This document shows positions 1 to 5,744 of a DNA stretch of 5,744 nt, in pieces. Source of the stretch: Thermoanaerobacterium sp. (GTDB lineage: Bacteria > Bacillota > Thermoanaerobacteria > Thermoanaerobacterales > Thermoanaerobacteraceae); the NCBI GenBank assembly GCA_029960905.1, contig JASBVU010000136.1, positions 1-5,744 of the forward strand, given 5' to 3'. The notes under the pieces were generated by a model. That model worked only from the letters and a program-made list of their open reading frames with translations. It was not told the origin of the DNA and searched no databases. The position numbers and the translations under genes were made by a program. How positions within the stretch are numbered: the stretch's first letter is position 1; each line of letters starts with the position of its first letter.

Positions 1-3
1 CAT
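1..3 (-). CDS. clpC: Start codon of the next operon gene, probably clpC (partial)
   Basis: Only the ATG (complement of the first three bases) is inside the window. It is preceded by a near-perfect Shine-Dalgarno sequence with ideal spacing, 22 bp after the mcsB stop, so a gene certainly seems to start here. The identity is inferred from gene order alone: in Firmicutes ctsR-mcsA-mcsB is normally followed by clpC. ClpC is the AAA+ unfoldase that takes phosphoarginine-marked proteins to ClpP. No coding sequence beyond the start codon is visible. Confidence 0.6.
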
Positions 4-8
4 GAAAA

Positions 9-16
9 CACCTCCT
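9..16 (-). promoter_or_regulatory. Ribosome binding site of the gene after mcsB
   Basis: The minus strand reads AGGAGGTG, then five bases (TTTTC), then ATG at 3-1. This is an almost complete match to the 16S rRNA 3' end and is one of the strongest ribosome binding sites in the window. It suggests that the last visible gene of the operon is translated at a high rate. Confidence 0.85.
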
Positions 17-25
17 AATTTTTTC

Positions 26-1033
26 TTATCCTTTAATCAATTTTGATACATACTCTGCCCTTTTTATGTCCCTTTCATAGGGCTCTAATTGTTTCCCTAT
101 TATTTTTTGTAAATTTCCGGGCTGAATATGTGTTGTTATCTCATCTATCTTTTGAATATCTAGATTTACAATGTTTAAAACAGCACCTAATCTAACATCT
201 GAAATAAGCCTCATAAATTCTTGTGTTGAAATCACCTTTGCATTTGTCAAAAGGCCGTATGATCTCCCTATTCTATCTTCAATCTGCACTTTTCTCTTCT
301 TATAAAGATCCTCTCTTGCCTTTCTTTCATTTGATATAATCTGCTTTACAATGCCTTCAAGGTTTTCTATTATATCATTTTCGCTTTGACCTAATGTGAC
401 TTGATTTGATATCTGGTAAATATCGCCTAATGATTGAGTTCCTTCTCCATACATGCCTCTTACTGCTATTCCGATTTTAGACACGGAGTTTAGAACATTG
501 CCTATCTGTCCAGTTATAGTAAGAGCTGGCAAATGAACCATCACAGACGCTCTTATGCCTGTTCCTACATTTGTAGGACATGCTGTAAGATAACCTAACT
601 TTTCATCAAAAGCATAACTTATATTTTCCTCAATCAAGTCATCAATCTTGTCTGCCAACTCCCAAGCTTCCCTTAAATTAAGTCCATTAAATATAGTTTG
701 AATCCTTAAATGATCCTCTTCATTTATCAATATGCTTACAGTGCCATCGTTCTTTATAAGAGCACTGCCGTTTTTAGTGTTTTGTGCAAGATCAGGGCTT
801 ATCAAATGTCTTTCAACAAGAGACTGCCTCTCGAGAGGAGTTATTTTTTTCATATCGTACTCGGAAAACTGCGTTGAGAGTATTGTTTTACTGTCAAATA
901 TGGCTTTTTTTACTGATTCTTTAACTTTTTCTGCCTCATCTTCCGTCATGACAGACGGAAATGGAATATCGCTTAAATTTCTGGCAAGTCTAATTCTGCT
1001 AGAAATCACAACATCATTGTCGTGGTCAAACAT
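26..1033 (-). CDS. mcsB: McsB, protein arginine kinase
   Basis: Cytosolic ATP-dependent kinase that phosphorylates arginines on proteins. This marks them for ClpCP degradation and inactivates the repressor CtsR. It has the phosphagen-kinase fold. From the ATG at 1033 it is 335 residues. Visible motifs are SSRIRLAR at 11-18 (nucleotide binding), NEEDH at 104-108, ACPTNVGTG around Cys152 (equivalent to the active-site Cys167 of B. subtilis McsB), YGEG around Glu197, and RDIKRA at 321-326, which fits the RDXXRA phosphoarginine-sensing motif of the family. The start was chosen because AGGTGAT (1044-1038) sits well in front of this ATG. GTG 1042 and ATG 1039 are in the same frame but lie inside that ribosome binding site. 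A TAG at 1045-1043 blocks any longer N-terminus, so the protein lacks roughly 20 N-terminal residues found in B. subtilis McsB and is also shorter at the C-terminus. It follows mcsA directly and is presumably co-transcribed with it. Confidence 0.97.
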   Translation of the reverse strand: MFDHDNDVVISSRIRLARNLSDIPFPSVMTEDEAEKVKESVKKAIFDSKTILSTQFSEYDMKKITPLERQSLVERHLISPDLAQNTKNGSALIKNDGTVSILINEEDHLRIQTIFNGLNLREAWELADKIDDLIEENISYAFDEKLGYLTACPTNVGTGIRASVMVHLPALTITGQIGNVLNSVSKIGIAVRGMYGEGTQSLGDIYQISNQVTLGQSENDIIENLEGIVKQIISNERKAREDLYKKRKVQIEDRIGRSYGLLTNAKVISTQEFMRLISDVRLGAVLNIVNLDIQKIDEITTHIQPGNLQKIIGKQLEPYERDIKRAEYVSKLIKG

Positions 1034-1042
1034 CGGCATCAC

Positions 1043-1570
1043 CTACTTTCCATACTTTTTCTCCAGTTCTCTGATTTTATCTCTCAATTTCGCAGCTTCC
1101 TCAAATGCTTCCTCTTTTACTGCTTTGTCCAGTTTCGCTTTAAGCTCCTCTATTTCTCTCTTTGCCCTTAATGCTCCACCTGTCTTTCTCGGAATTTTGC
1201 CTCTATGTCCAGTGCTTCCGTGAATTCTCCTTATAAGCGGATTTAATTCATCTGAAAATGAATCATAGCATCTACTGCATCCAAGCCTGCCTGTCTCCTT
1301 GAATCTGTCGTATGTCATGCCGCAATTGCTGCACTTCAATTGTTCTTCTATATAAGTATTTCCTGTATTTGGAAGAAAATTCATTAATCCTGCCAACAAA
1401 TCCTGTACAGAAAATGGTGTGAAATTTACAAACGGCGAAAATGTCTCGCTGTTTAAAAGCCCTTCTTCTTGGGCACATTGCTCGCATAAGTTCATTTCAG
1501 TCTTAACGCCGTTTATTATTTGAGTGTAATGGACTGTCGCTGGTCTTTCTTTGCATTTATCACATAACAT
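1043..1570 (-). CDS. mcsA: McsA, zinc-binding activator of the McsB arginine kinase
   Basis: McsA binds McsB and stimulates its kinase activity. It has no known catalytic role of its own. From the ATG at 1570 it is 175 residues. It has four CxxC pairs: Cys3/Cys6, Cys29/Cys32, Cys80/Cys83 and Cys98/Cys101. These form two four-cysteine zinc sites, as usual for the family. The C-terminal part, about 138-172, is a charged helical UVR-type domain (EELKAKLDKA...EEAAKLRDKI) likely to form a coiled coil. The start was chosen from the ribosome binding site AAGGAGTGAT at 1584-1575, encoded by the last codons of ctsR. A GTG at 1579 in the same frame lies inside that site and is less likely. Only one base separates the ctsR stop from this ATG, which suggests translational coupling. 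The stop is TAG and lies in the same frame as mcsB. Confidence 0.96.
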   Translation of the reverse strand: MLCDKCKERPATVHYTQIINGVKTEMNLCEQCAQEEGLLNSETFSPFVNFTPFSVQDLLAGLMNFLPNTGNTYIEEQLKCSNCGMTYDRFKETGRLGCSRCYDSFSDELNPLIRRIHGSTGHRGKIPRKTGGALRAKREIEELKAKLDKAVKEEAFEEAAKLRDKIRELEKKYGK

Positions 1571-1571
1571 T

Positions 1572-2045
1572 TCAATCACTCCTTTTCATCAAATTATTTG
1601 AAAGTTCTGCTAACATCACCTTTAAAAGTATTGCCCTTAAAATAGGCTTTTCATATTGTGCTACAGGTAAAATCTTCTCATTTAATACAGATTTCATCAA
1701 TGCAGCTTCCCTTTCGGTTATCAGATTATGTTCTAATAAAGTATCAATGTAAAGCCTGCTTTTGCTTTCTGTTATGTTGTCACCTATATCTGAAATCAAT
1801 TTTGACATCCAATCCTTAGAAACAGGTCTTTTAATAATTTTAATATATCCGCCGCCACCACGTCTGCTTTCAATAATATATCCATTCGATAGATTGAATC
1901 TCGTCTCAAGTACATAGTTTATCTGTGATGGGGCGCAATTGAAAATATTAGCCAGTTCATTTCTCTTTATCTCAATATATTCTTCGTCAGCCTCTTCTAT
2001 CAAGCTTTTTATAAAATCTTCTATTAAATCGCTTAGCCTCGCCAT
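1572..2045 (-). CDS. ctsR: CtsR, repressor of class III heat-shock genes
   Basis: Dimeric DNA-binding repressor of clp genes and of its own operon. It is released on heat or protein stress and removed through the McsB/ClpCP route. It is 157 residues, the usual length. The N-terminal winged helix-turn-helix covers about 1-72, including IKRNELANIFNCAPSQINYVL. It is followed by the glycine-rich wing RRGGGGYI at 61-68, which in B. subtilis CtsR acts as the heat-sensing loop. The C-terminal helical domain (about 80-155) corresponds to the dimerisation and McsB/ClpC-responsive part. The start ATG at 2045 follows GAGGTGAT (2056-2049). A second ATG at 2050 is out of frame. A perfect CtsR operator lies 20 bp upstream, so autoregulation is well supported. 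The gene is the first of the operon and its TGA stop is one base from mcsA. Confidence 0.97.
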   Translation of the reverse strand: MARLSDLIEDFIKSLIEEADEEYIEIKRNELANIFNCAPSQINYVLETRFNLSNGYIIESRRGGGGYIKIIKRPVSKDWMSKLISDIGDNITESKSRLYIDTLLEHNLITEREAALMKSVLNEKILPVAQYEKPILRAILLKVMLAELSNNLMKRSD

Positions 2046-2064
2046 CCCATCACCTCTTTCTTAC

Positions 2065-2081
2065 TTTGACTTTCTTTGACT
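2065..2081 (-). promoter_or_regulatory. CtsR operator (tandem heptad)
   Basis: The minus strand reads AGTCAAA GAA AGTCAAA. This matches every fixed position of the known CtsR box, RGTCAAA-NAN-RGTCAAA. It lies between the predicted promoter and the ctsR ribosome binding site, at roughly +4 to +20 from the inferred transcription start. Bound CtsR would therefore block promoter clearance. Direct sequence match; the binding itself is inferred. Confidence 0.93.
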
Positions 2082-2091
2082 TTCACTTACT

Positions 2092-2119
2092 ATTTTATTC
2101 CTCTTTTTTATACAGTCAA
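2092..2119 (-). promoter_or_regulatory. Housekeeping-type promoter of the ctsR operon
   Basis: The minus strand shows TTGACT (2119-2114) as the -35 element, a 16-bp spacer, and TAAAAT (2097-2092) as the -10 element. Each differs from the vegetative sigma-A consensus by one base. The inferred transcript start is near 2085, just upstream of the CtsR operator. A perfect TATAAT further up (2150-2145) has no convincing -35 partner and is a weaker alternative. Confidence 0.7.
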
Positions 2120-2197
2120 CAACTATTTAATCTTGATTTTTCCAATTATACACCGTTTCATCCAGATAAAATGCATATTTCAATTATTTATTCACTT

Positions 2198-2398
2198 TTA
2201 CTCATCATATCTTTTATTTTCGCTAAAATAAAAGTCACAATCACTATAAAAATCGTTGTAAGCATCTATGAACTCATAGCTTTTTCTCTTCATATTCGAT
2301 TTTCCATATGTGCTTAATATTTTTATAATATTGTCATTTATGTTTATAAGATCATTATTGCCGTAGTAAACATTAGAAAGTCTGTGATGCAGTGGCAT
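2198..2398 (-). CDS. Small hypothetical protein (66 residues)
   Basis: I do not recognise this product. The frame begins at an ATG preceded by AAAGGAGGT with seven bases between GGAGG and the ATG. It runs to a TAA at 2200-2198. The protein is rich in Asn, Asp, Tyr, Lys and Ser. It begins MPLHHRLSNVYYGNN and ends in an acidic, aromatic stretch (YNDFYSDCDFYFSENKRYDE). It has one cysteine, no signal peptide and no membrane segment. It lies 56 bp after the malic enzyme stop and about 150 bp before ctsR, on the same strand as both. Its ribosome binding site is the 3' arm of an inverted repeat that looks like a terminator, so it may be expressed only when that hairpin opens or is read through. No separate promoter or terminator was found. 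In DNA this AT-rich, 66 open codons could occur by chance. The strong ribosome binding site is the main argument for a real gene. Confidence 0.45.
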   Translation of the reverse strand: MPLHHRLSNVYYGNNDLININDNIIKILSTYGKSNMKRKSYEFIDAYNDFYSDCDFYFSENKRYDE

Positions 2399-2446
2399 AA
2401 AAAAACCTCCTTTTTTAATTTATATTTATTTTTTTCAAAGGAGGTT
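2399..2446 (-). terminator. Inverted repeat plus T-run after the malic enzyme gene
   Basis: On the minus strand AACCTCCTTT (2446-2437) pairs perfectly with AAAGGAGGTT (2413-2404) around a 23-base A/T-rich loop. The T-run at 2405-2399 follows, starting within the last two bases of the 3' arm. It starts eight bases after the malic enzyme stop, so it is placed as its intrinsic terminator. The loop is unusually long for a terminator. The 3' arm also serves as the Shine-Dalgarno sequence of the 66-codon frame, so a translational switch is an alternative reading. Confidence 0.55.
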
Positions 2447-2454
2447 AATTCATA

Positions 2455-3672
2455 CTATAAAATTTTATTCAATTTTAACTCCAGCTCTTTTATATCCACA
2501 TCACAACTGGCAACATTTGTATCCATAGCTGCCTTGGCGACATTCAATGCAACCGCCTTGGCTACTCTTTTATCAAATGCTTTCGGTATTATGTAATCTT
2601 CGTTTAATTCATCATCTGAAACCAATCCAGCAATTGCATATGACGCCTGTAACTTCATTTCTTCGTTAATCTTAGTCGCTCTCACATCAAGAGCACCTCT
2701 AAATATGCCTGGAAAAGCCAGCACATTGTTTATCTGATTTGGAAAATCAGATCTTCCAGTCCCGACTACCAGTGCTCCTCCTTCTTTCGCCTCATCAGGA
2801 TATATTTCAGGAATTGGATTTGCCAACGCAAATACAATTGAGTTTTTATTCATAGATTTTACCATCTCTTTTGAAAGTACATTAGGAGCAGACACACCTA
2901 TAAAAACATCGGCACCAATTAAGGCATCAGCTAACGTTCCTTTAATCATATCTTTATTCGTGATTTTAGCTATCGATATTTTTGATAGATCTTTGTCATC
3001 CCTTCCATCGTAAATGATACCTTTTCTATCGCATAATATTACATCACCAACCCCAGCATTGATAATTAATTTCGCTATCGCAATGCCAGCAGCACCGGCT
3101 CCATTTATAACCACTTTAATGCCCTTCAAATCCTTACCCGCAATTTTTAATGCATTTATCAATCCAGCAAAAACGACAACGGCAGTCCCATGTTGATCGT
3201 CATGAAAAACAGGTATATTCAAAGCTTCTTTCAATCTTTCTTCTATCTCAAAGCACCTTGGAGCAGATATGTCTTCAAGATTTATGCCTCCAAAAGTAGG
3301 AGCTATGTTGATGACTGTATCAACGATTTTATCAACGTCTTTCGTAGCAATGCAAATTGGAAATGCATCAATTCCTCCAAATTCCTTAAATAAAACCGCC
3401 TTTCCTTCCATTACAGGCATTCCAGCCATTGCACCAATATCACCAAGTCCCAAAACCGCACTGCCATCAGTGACAACTGCCACAAAATTCCCCTTATTTG
3501 TGTACTCATAAGCAACATCAGGATTTTTTTGTATCTCTTTGCACGGCTCTGCAACGCCTGGGGTATACGCCAACGACAAATCTTTTGAATCATTGACCGG
3601 TACTTTACTTAAAATGCCGATTTTCCCTCTATTATCCCTATGTAATTTCAATGCTTCTTCTCTTAAATCCAT
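2455..3672 (-). CDS. Malic enzyme (malate dehydrogenase, oxaloacetate-decarboxylating), short bacterial form
   Basis: Converts malate plus NAD(P)+ to pyruvate, CO2 and NAD(P)H in the cytosol, linking C4 acids to the pyruvate pool. It is 405 residues, typical of the short bacterial form that lacks a C-terminal phosphotransacetylase-like domain. The N-terminal malic domain carries the catalytic Tyr36 (AYTPGVAEP) and Lys91 (MEGKAVLFK). Metal-binding acids are at Glu132-Asp133 (NLEDI) and in HDDQHGTA (157-164). The NAD(P)-binding Rossmann domain has GAGAAG at 191-196, Asp215 at the end of the second strand (ILCDRKG), and ALANPIPE at 282-289. Cofactor choice cannot be settled from the sequence. 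The start ATG at 3672 is set by AAGGAGGG five bases upstream and by the family N-terminus (DLREEALKLHRDNRGKI). The frame is open further upstream, but that part is AT-rich leader. The gene stands alone between two terminators, and the stop is TAG. Confidence 0.95.
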   Translation of the reverse strand: MDLREEALKLHRDNRGKIGILSKVPVNDSKDLSLAYTPGVAEPCKEIQKNPDVAYEYTNKGNFVAVVTDGSAVLGLGDIGAMAGMPVMEGKAVLFKEFGGIDAFPICIATKDVDKIVDTVINIAPTFGGINLEDISAPRCFEIEERLKEALNIPVFHDDQHGTAVVVFAGLINALKIAGKDLKGIKVVINGAGAAGIAIAKLIINAGVGDVILCDRKGIIYDGRDDKDLSKISIAKITNKDMIKGTLADALIGADVFIGVSAPNVLSKEMVKSMNKNSIVFALANPIPEIYPDEAKEGGALVVGTGRSDFPNQINNVLAFPGIFRGALDVRATKINEEMKLQASYAIAGLVSDDELNEDYIIPKAFDKRVAKAVALNVAKAAMDTNVASCDVDIKELELKLNKIL

Positions 3673-3703
3673 TGTTACCCTCCTTAAAGTATACTGTATA
3701 TTA

Positions 3704-3731
3704 AGAATATTATATATCATAATCTTGTAAA
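3704..3731 (-). promoter_or_regulatory. Possible promoter of the malic enzyme gene
   Basis: The 129-bp gap between the EF-G-like gene and the malic enzyme holds a terminator and then very AT-rich leader. One candidate is TTTACA (3731-3726), 16 bp, TATTCT (3709-3704). A perfect TATAAT at 3714-3709 overlaps it but lacks a good -35. TATACT at 3693-3688 lies too near the ribosome binding site. A promoter is expected here because the upstream gene ends in a strong terminator, but its exact position is uncertain. Confidence 0.3.
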
Positions 3732-3760
3732 TATCTATTACTTTAGATTGATAAATCGCT

Positions 3761-3795
3761 AAAAAAGTATAAGGCTTAAGCATCGCTTAAGCCTT
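3761..3795 (-). terminator. Intrinsic terminator of the EF-G-like gene
   Basis: On the minus strand, six bases after the TAA of the EF-G-like gene, AAGGCTTAAGC and GCTTAAGCCTT form a perfect 11-bp stem around the three-base loop GAT. ATAC follows, and then six T. Stem, short loop and T-run fit a Rho-independent terminator reading towards the malic enzyme gene. The four-base gap before the T-run is slightly unusual. Confidence 0.88.
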
Positions 3796-3801
3796 TTGAA
3801 C

Positions 3802-5744
3802 TTATTCTTGAGATTTCTTTCTCGCTTCTATGACTTTTTCTGCAACAGCAGGTGGCGCTTCTTCATACCTTGCAAATGACATTTTGAATTCTCCTCTTGC
3901 CTGTGTCAATGACCTTAAATCAGTAGCGTATTTGGCCATTTCAGCCTGAGGAACTTCCGCAGTCACCACCTCCATGTCTCCCTTTGACTCCATACCTAAT
4001 ATGCGCCCTCTTCTTTTATTTAGATCTCCAATTACATCCCCCATATACTCTTCAGGTACCGTTACCTCTACGTGCATTATGGGTTCTAATAAAACGGGAT
4101 TTGCTTCTTCCATGCCTTTCTTAAAAGCTATAGATGCAGCAACTTTAAACGCCATCTCAGATGAATCTACAGGGTGAAACGAACCATCCAAAAGTGTTGC
4201 TTTTATATTCACAACAGGGTACTTAGCAAGCACACCTTCTTTTATGCATTCCCTAAGTCCTTTCTCAACCGCAGGGATGTACTGCTTTGGCACCGCTCCG
4301 CCAAATATCTTATCTTCAAATTTGAATTCACCTTCTTTATATGGCTCAAATTCTATCCACACATGGCCATACTGTCCATGCCCGCCAGTCTGCTTCTTGT
4401 GCTTGCCTTCCACTTTTGATTTGCCTTTTATCGTTTCTCTGTAAGGTATTATAGGTTCTGTAAGAACGCACTCTACTCCAAATTTGCTTTGAAGTTTCTT
4501 GGATATGACTTCTATATGCTGCTCACCCATGCCGTATACTATAACCTGTCCTGTTTCAAGGTTTTTCTCAACTTTAAATGTCTGATCTTCTTCCTGTAGC
4601 CTTTGAAGTCCGTTGCTTATTTTGTCTTCATCGCCTTTTGCTTTAGGCTCGATAGCCAAAGCCAAAGTTGGCTCTGGGAATACAATGGGTCCATATTCTA
4701 TTTGATTTGCCTGATCGCAAAGTGTATCGCCTGTCATGGTAAATTGCAATTTTGCACATGCTCCTATATCGCCGGCAACTAATTTCGAAACAGGTATCTG
4801 TTTTTTCCCTCTTAGTACATATAACTGTCCAATTTTCTCATTTACCTTCTTTGTGCCGTTATATACAGTGGAGTCAGAAGACACAGTGCCAGAAACCACT
4901 CTAAATATAGACAATTTCCCTACAAATGGATCCGCTATCGTTTTAAATACAAAAGCTGAATAAGGCTTATTTACATCAGACTCAGTGGTGAATTTATTAG
5001 CCTCAATAGGAGAAGGCAAAACATCTATCATAATATTTAACAATGCGTCTATGCCGATATTTTTTAAGCTTGACCCACACACCACAGGAAAAATGTCCCT
5101 ACTTTTCACACCCTCTTTTAAGCCTTTGAGCAATTCATCTCTAGAAAGCTCTTCTCCCGCAAAGAACTTTTCCATCAATGTTTCATCATTTTCAGCAATG
5201 TCTTCTATAAGCTCTTCTCTAAATTGTGAAACACTTTCCTCCATCTCAGCAGGAATATCTGCTTCTTGAATTCCTTTTGGGCTGTAAACGTATGCTTTAT
5301 TCGTAATAAGGTCTACATATCCAGTAAAACTGTGCTCACTGCCAATAGGAAGTGTCATAGGTACAACTTTATTGCCAAATTTTCCCTTCAATTGGTCAAG
5401 GGTTTTAAAAAAGTCTGCATTTTCTCTGTCCATCTTGTTTATAAACACCACTGTGGGAAGCTTTTCTGCTTCTAACATGTGAAATGATTTTTCGGTGCCA
5501 ACTTCAACTCCTGATGCAGCACAAACAACTAGTACAGCACTATCAACAGCCTTTAACCCGCTAATTACTTCGCCAAAAAAATCAAAATACCCAGGTGTAT
5601 CAAGTACGTTTATTTTACAGTCTTTCCACTCAATCGGAATTACAGATGTTGATATAGAGATTTGCCTTGAAATTTCCTCAGGATCATAATCAGATACAGT
5701 TGTTCCATCTTCTACGCGCCCAATCCTATCTATGGCTTTTGCAT
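3802..5744 (-). CDS. Elongation factor G paralogue, EF-G-2 type (5' end missing)
   Basis: Translational GTPase related to EF-G, expected to act on the ribosome in the cytosol. The frame stays open to the window edge. 646 residues are visible, and roughly 35-40 N-terminal residues with the P-loop are missing. Numbered from the edge, the G domain shows the switch I region GTTVSDYD (13-20), the G3 motif DTPGYFDF (48-55), the G4 motif NKMD (102-105) and the G5 region CGSS (222-225). Domain II spans about 260-340 and domain III about 355-430. Domain IV has GGHGQYGHVW and the tip loop DGSFHPVDSSE. Domain V has GDLNKRRGRILGME. The usual catalytic His of G3 is Tyr, and the RGITI motif of switch I is replaced by RQISI. 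From memory these differences recall Thermus EF-G-2 (TTHA1498) rather than canonical FusA. Canonical fusA also usually sits with rpsL, rpsG and tuf, none of which is here. It could be annotated simply as elongation factor G, but the paralogue reading is better supported. The gene ends at its own terminator. Confidence 0.92.
   Translation of the reverse strand, partial: AKAIDRIGRVEDGTTVSDYDPEEISRQISISTSVIPIEWKDCKINVLDTPGYFDFFGEVISGLKAVDSAVLVVCAASGVEVGTEKSFHMLEAEKLPTVVFINKMDRENADFFKTLDQLKGKFGNKVVPMTLPIGSEHSFTGYVDLITNKAYVYSPKGIQEADIPAEMEESVSQFREELIEDIAENDETLMEKFFAGEELSRDELLKGLKEGVKSRDIFPVVCGSSLKNIGIDALLNIMIDVLPSPIEANKFTTESDVNKPYSAFVFKTIADPFVGKLSIFRVVSGTVSSDSTVYNGTKKVNEKIGQLYVLRGKKQIPVSKLVAGDIGACAKLQFTMTGDTLCDQANQIEYGPIVFPEPTLALAIEPKAKGDEDKISNGLQRLQEEDQTFKVEKNLETGQVIVYGMGEQHIEVISKKLQSKFGVECVLTEPIIPYRETIKGKSKVEGKHKKQTGGHGQYGHVWIEFEPYKEGEFKFEDKIFGGAVPKQYIPAVEKGLRECIKEGVLAKYPVVNIKATLLDGSFHPVDSSEMAFKVAASIAFKKGMEEANPVLLEPIMHVEVTVPEEYMGDVIGDLNKRRGRILGMESKGDMEVVTAEVPQAEMAKYATDLRSLTQARGEFKMSFARYEEAPPAVAEKVIEARKKSQE

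Noticed and set aside
732..1223. Plus-strand open frame of 163 codons opposite mcsB and mcsA
   Set aside because: It is an antisense shadow: the opposite strand encodes clear McsB and McsA motifs across the whole stretch, and the product is Ser/Leu/Phe-rich with no family features.
2145..2150. TATAAT as the main ctsR -10 element
   Set aside because: No recognisable -35 lies 16-18 bp upstream, whereas TTGACT/TAAAAT closer to the gene has both elements and places the operator sensibly.
2066..2317. Plus-strand open frame of 83 codons with hydrophobic stretches in the ctsR upstream region
   Set aside because: It begins inside the CtsR operator with no ribosome binding site, and runs opposite to the promoter and to the 66-codon frame. 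The hydrophobic look comes from T-rich sequence.
2437..2446. Plus-strand AAAGGAGGTT as a ribosome binding site for a plus-strand gene
   Set aside because: No start codon follows at a usable distance (next bases are AATTCATAC), and the sequence is explained as the complement of the hairpin 5' arm.
3673..3783. In-frame N-terminal extension of the malic enzyme by 37 residues
   Set aside because: It would start within the terminator stem of the previous gene, has no ribosome binding site and reads as AT-rich leader. The ATG at 3672 has a strong site and matches the family N-terminus.
5476..5478. ATG at 5478 as the start of the EF-G-like protein
   Set aside because: The frame stays open upstream to the window edge and encodes the switch I region and the G3 motif, so this is an internal methionine.

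Overview
The window looks like chromosomal DNA of an AT-rich (low-GC), probably thermophilic, anaerobic Firmicute. The protein sequences feel closest to Thermoanaerobacterium/Thermoanaerobacter-type clostridia, but that placement is from memory and not tested. Pointers are the ctsR-mcsA-mcsB-clpC heat-shock operon, strong AGGAGG-type ribosome binding sites, A/T-rich spacers and a short-form malic enzyme. Every supported gene lies on the minus strand, so transcription runs from high to low coordinates.

Layout in transcription order. (1) 5744-3802: an EF-G paralogue of the EF-G-2 type. Its P-loop end is cut off by the window edge. It ends at a strong intrinsic terminator (3795-3761). (2) 3672-2455: a complete 405-residue malic enzyme with its own leader. 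(3) 2446-2399: a 10-bp inverted repeat followed by a T-run. It looks like the malic enzyme terminator, but its 3' arm is also the Shine-Dalgarno sequence of (4), a 66-codon orphan reading frame at 2398-2198. (5) About 150 bp carrying the ctsR promoter and a perfect tandem-heptad CtsR operator. (6) ctsR (2045-1572), mcsA (1570-1043) and mcsB (1033-26), packed almost without gaps. Last comes the Shine-Dalgarno sequence and start codon of the next gene (3-1), almost certainly clpC.

How the genes work together. CtsR represses its own operon through the operator just downstream of its promoter. McsA (zinc-binding activator) and McsB (protein arginine kinase) mark damaged proteins, and CtsR itself, with phosphoarginine. 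ClpC with ClpP degrades the marked proteins. The malic enzyme and the EF-G paralogue are separate transcription units with no evident functional tie to this operon. No RNA gene, mobile element, CRISPR array or long repeat was seen.

Most of the window is well-known biology. The least explained parts are the 66-codon frame with its sequestered ribosome binding site, the single in-frame amber codon between mcsA and mcsB, and the His-to-Tyr change in the G3 motif of the EF-G paralogue.
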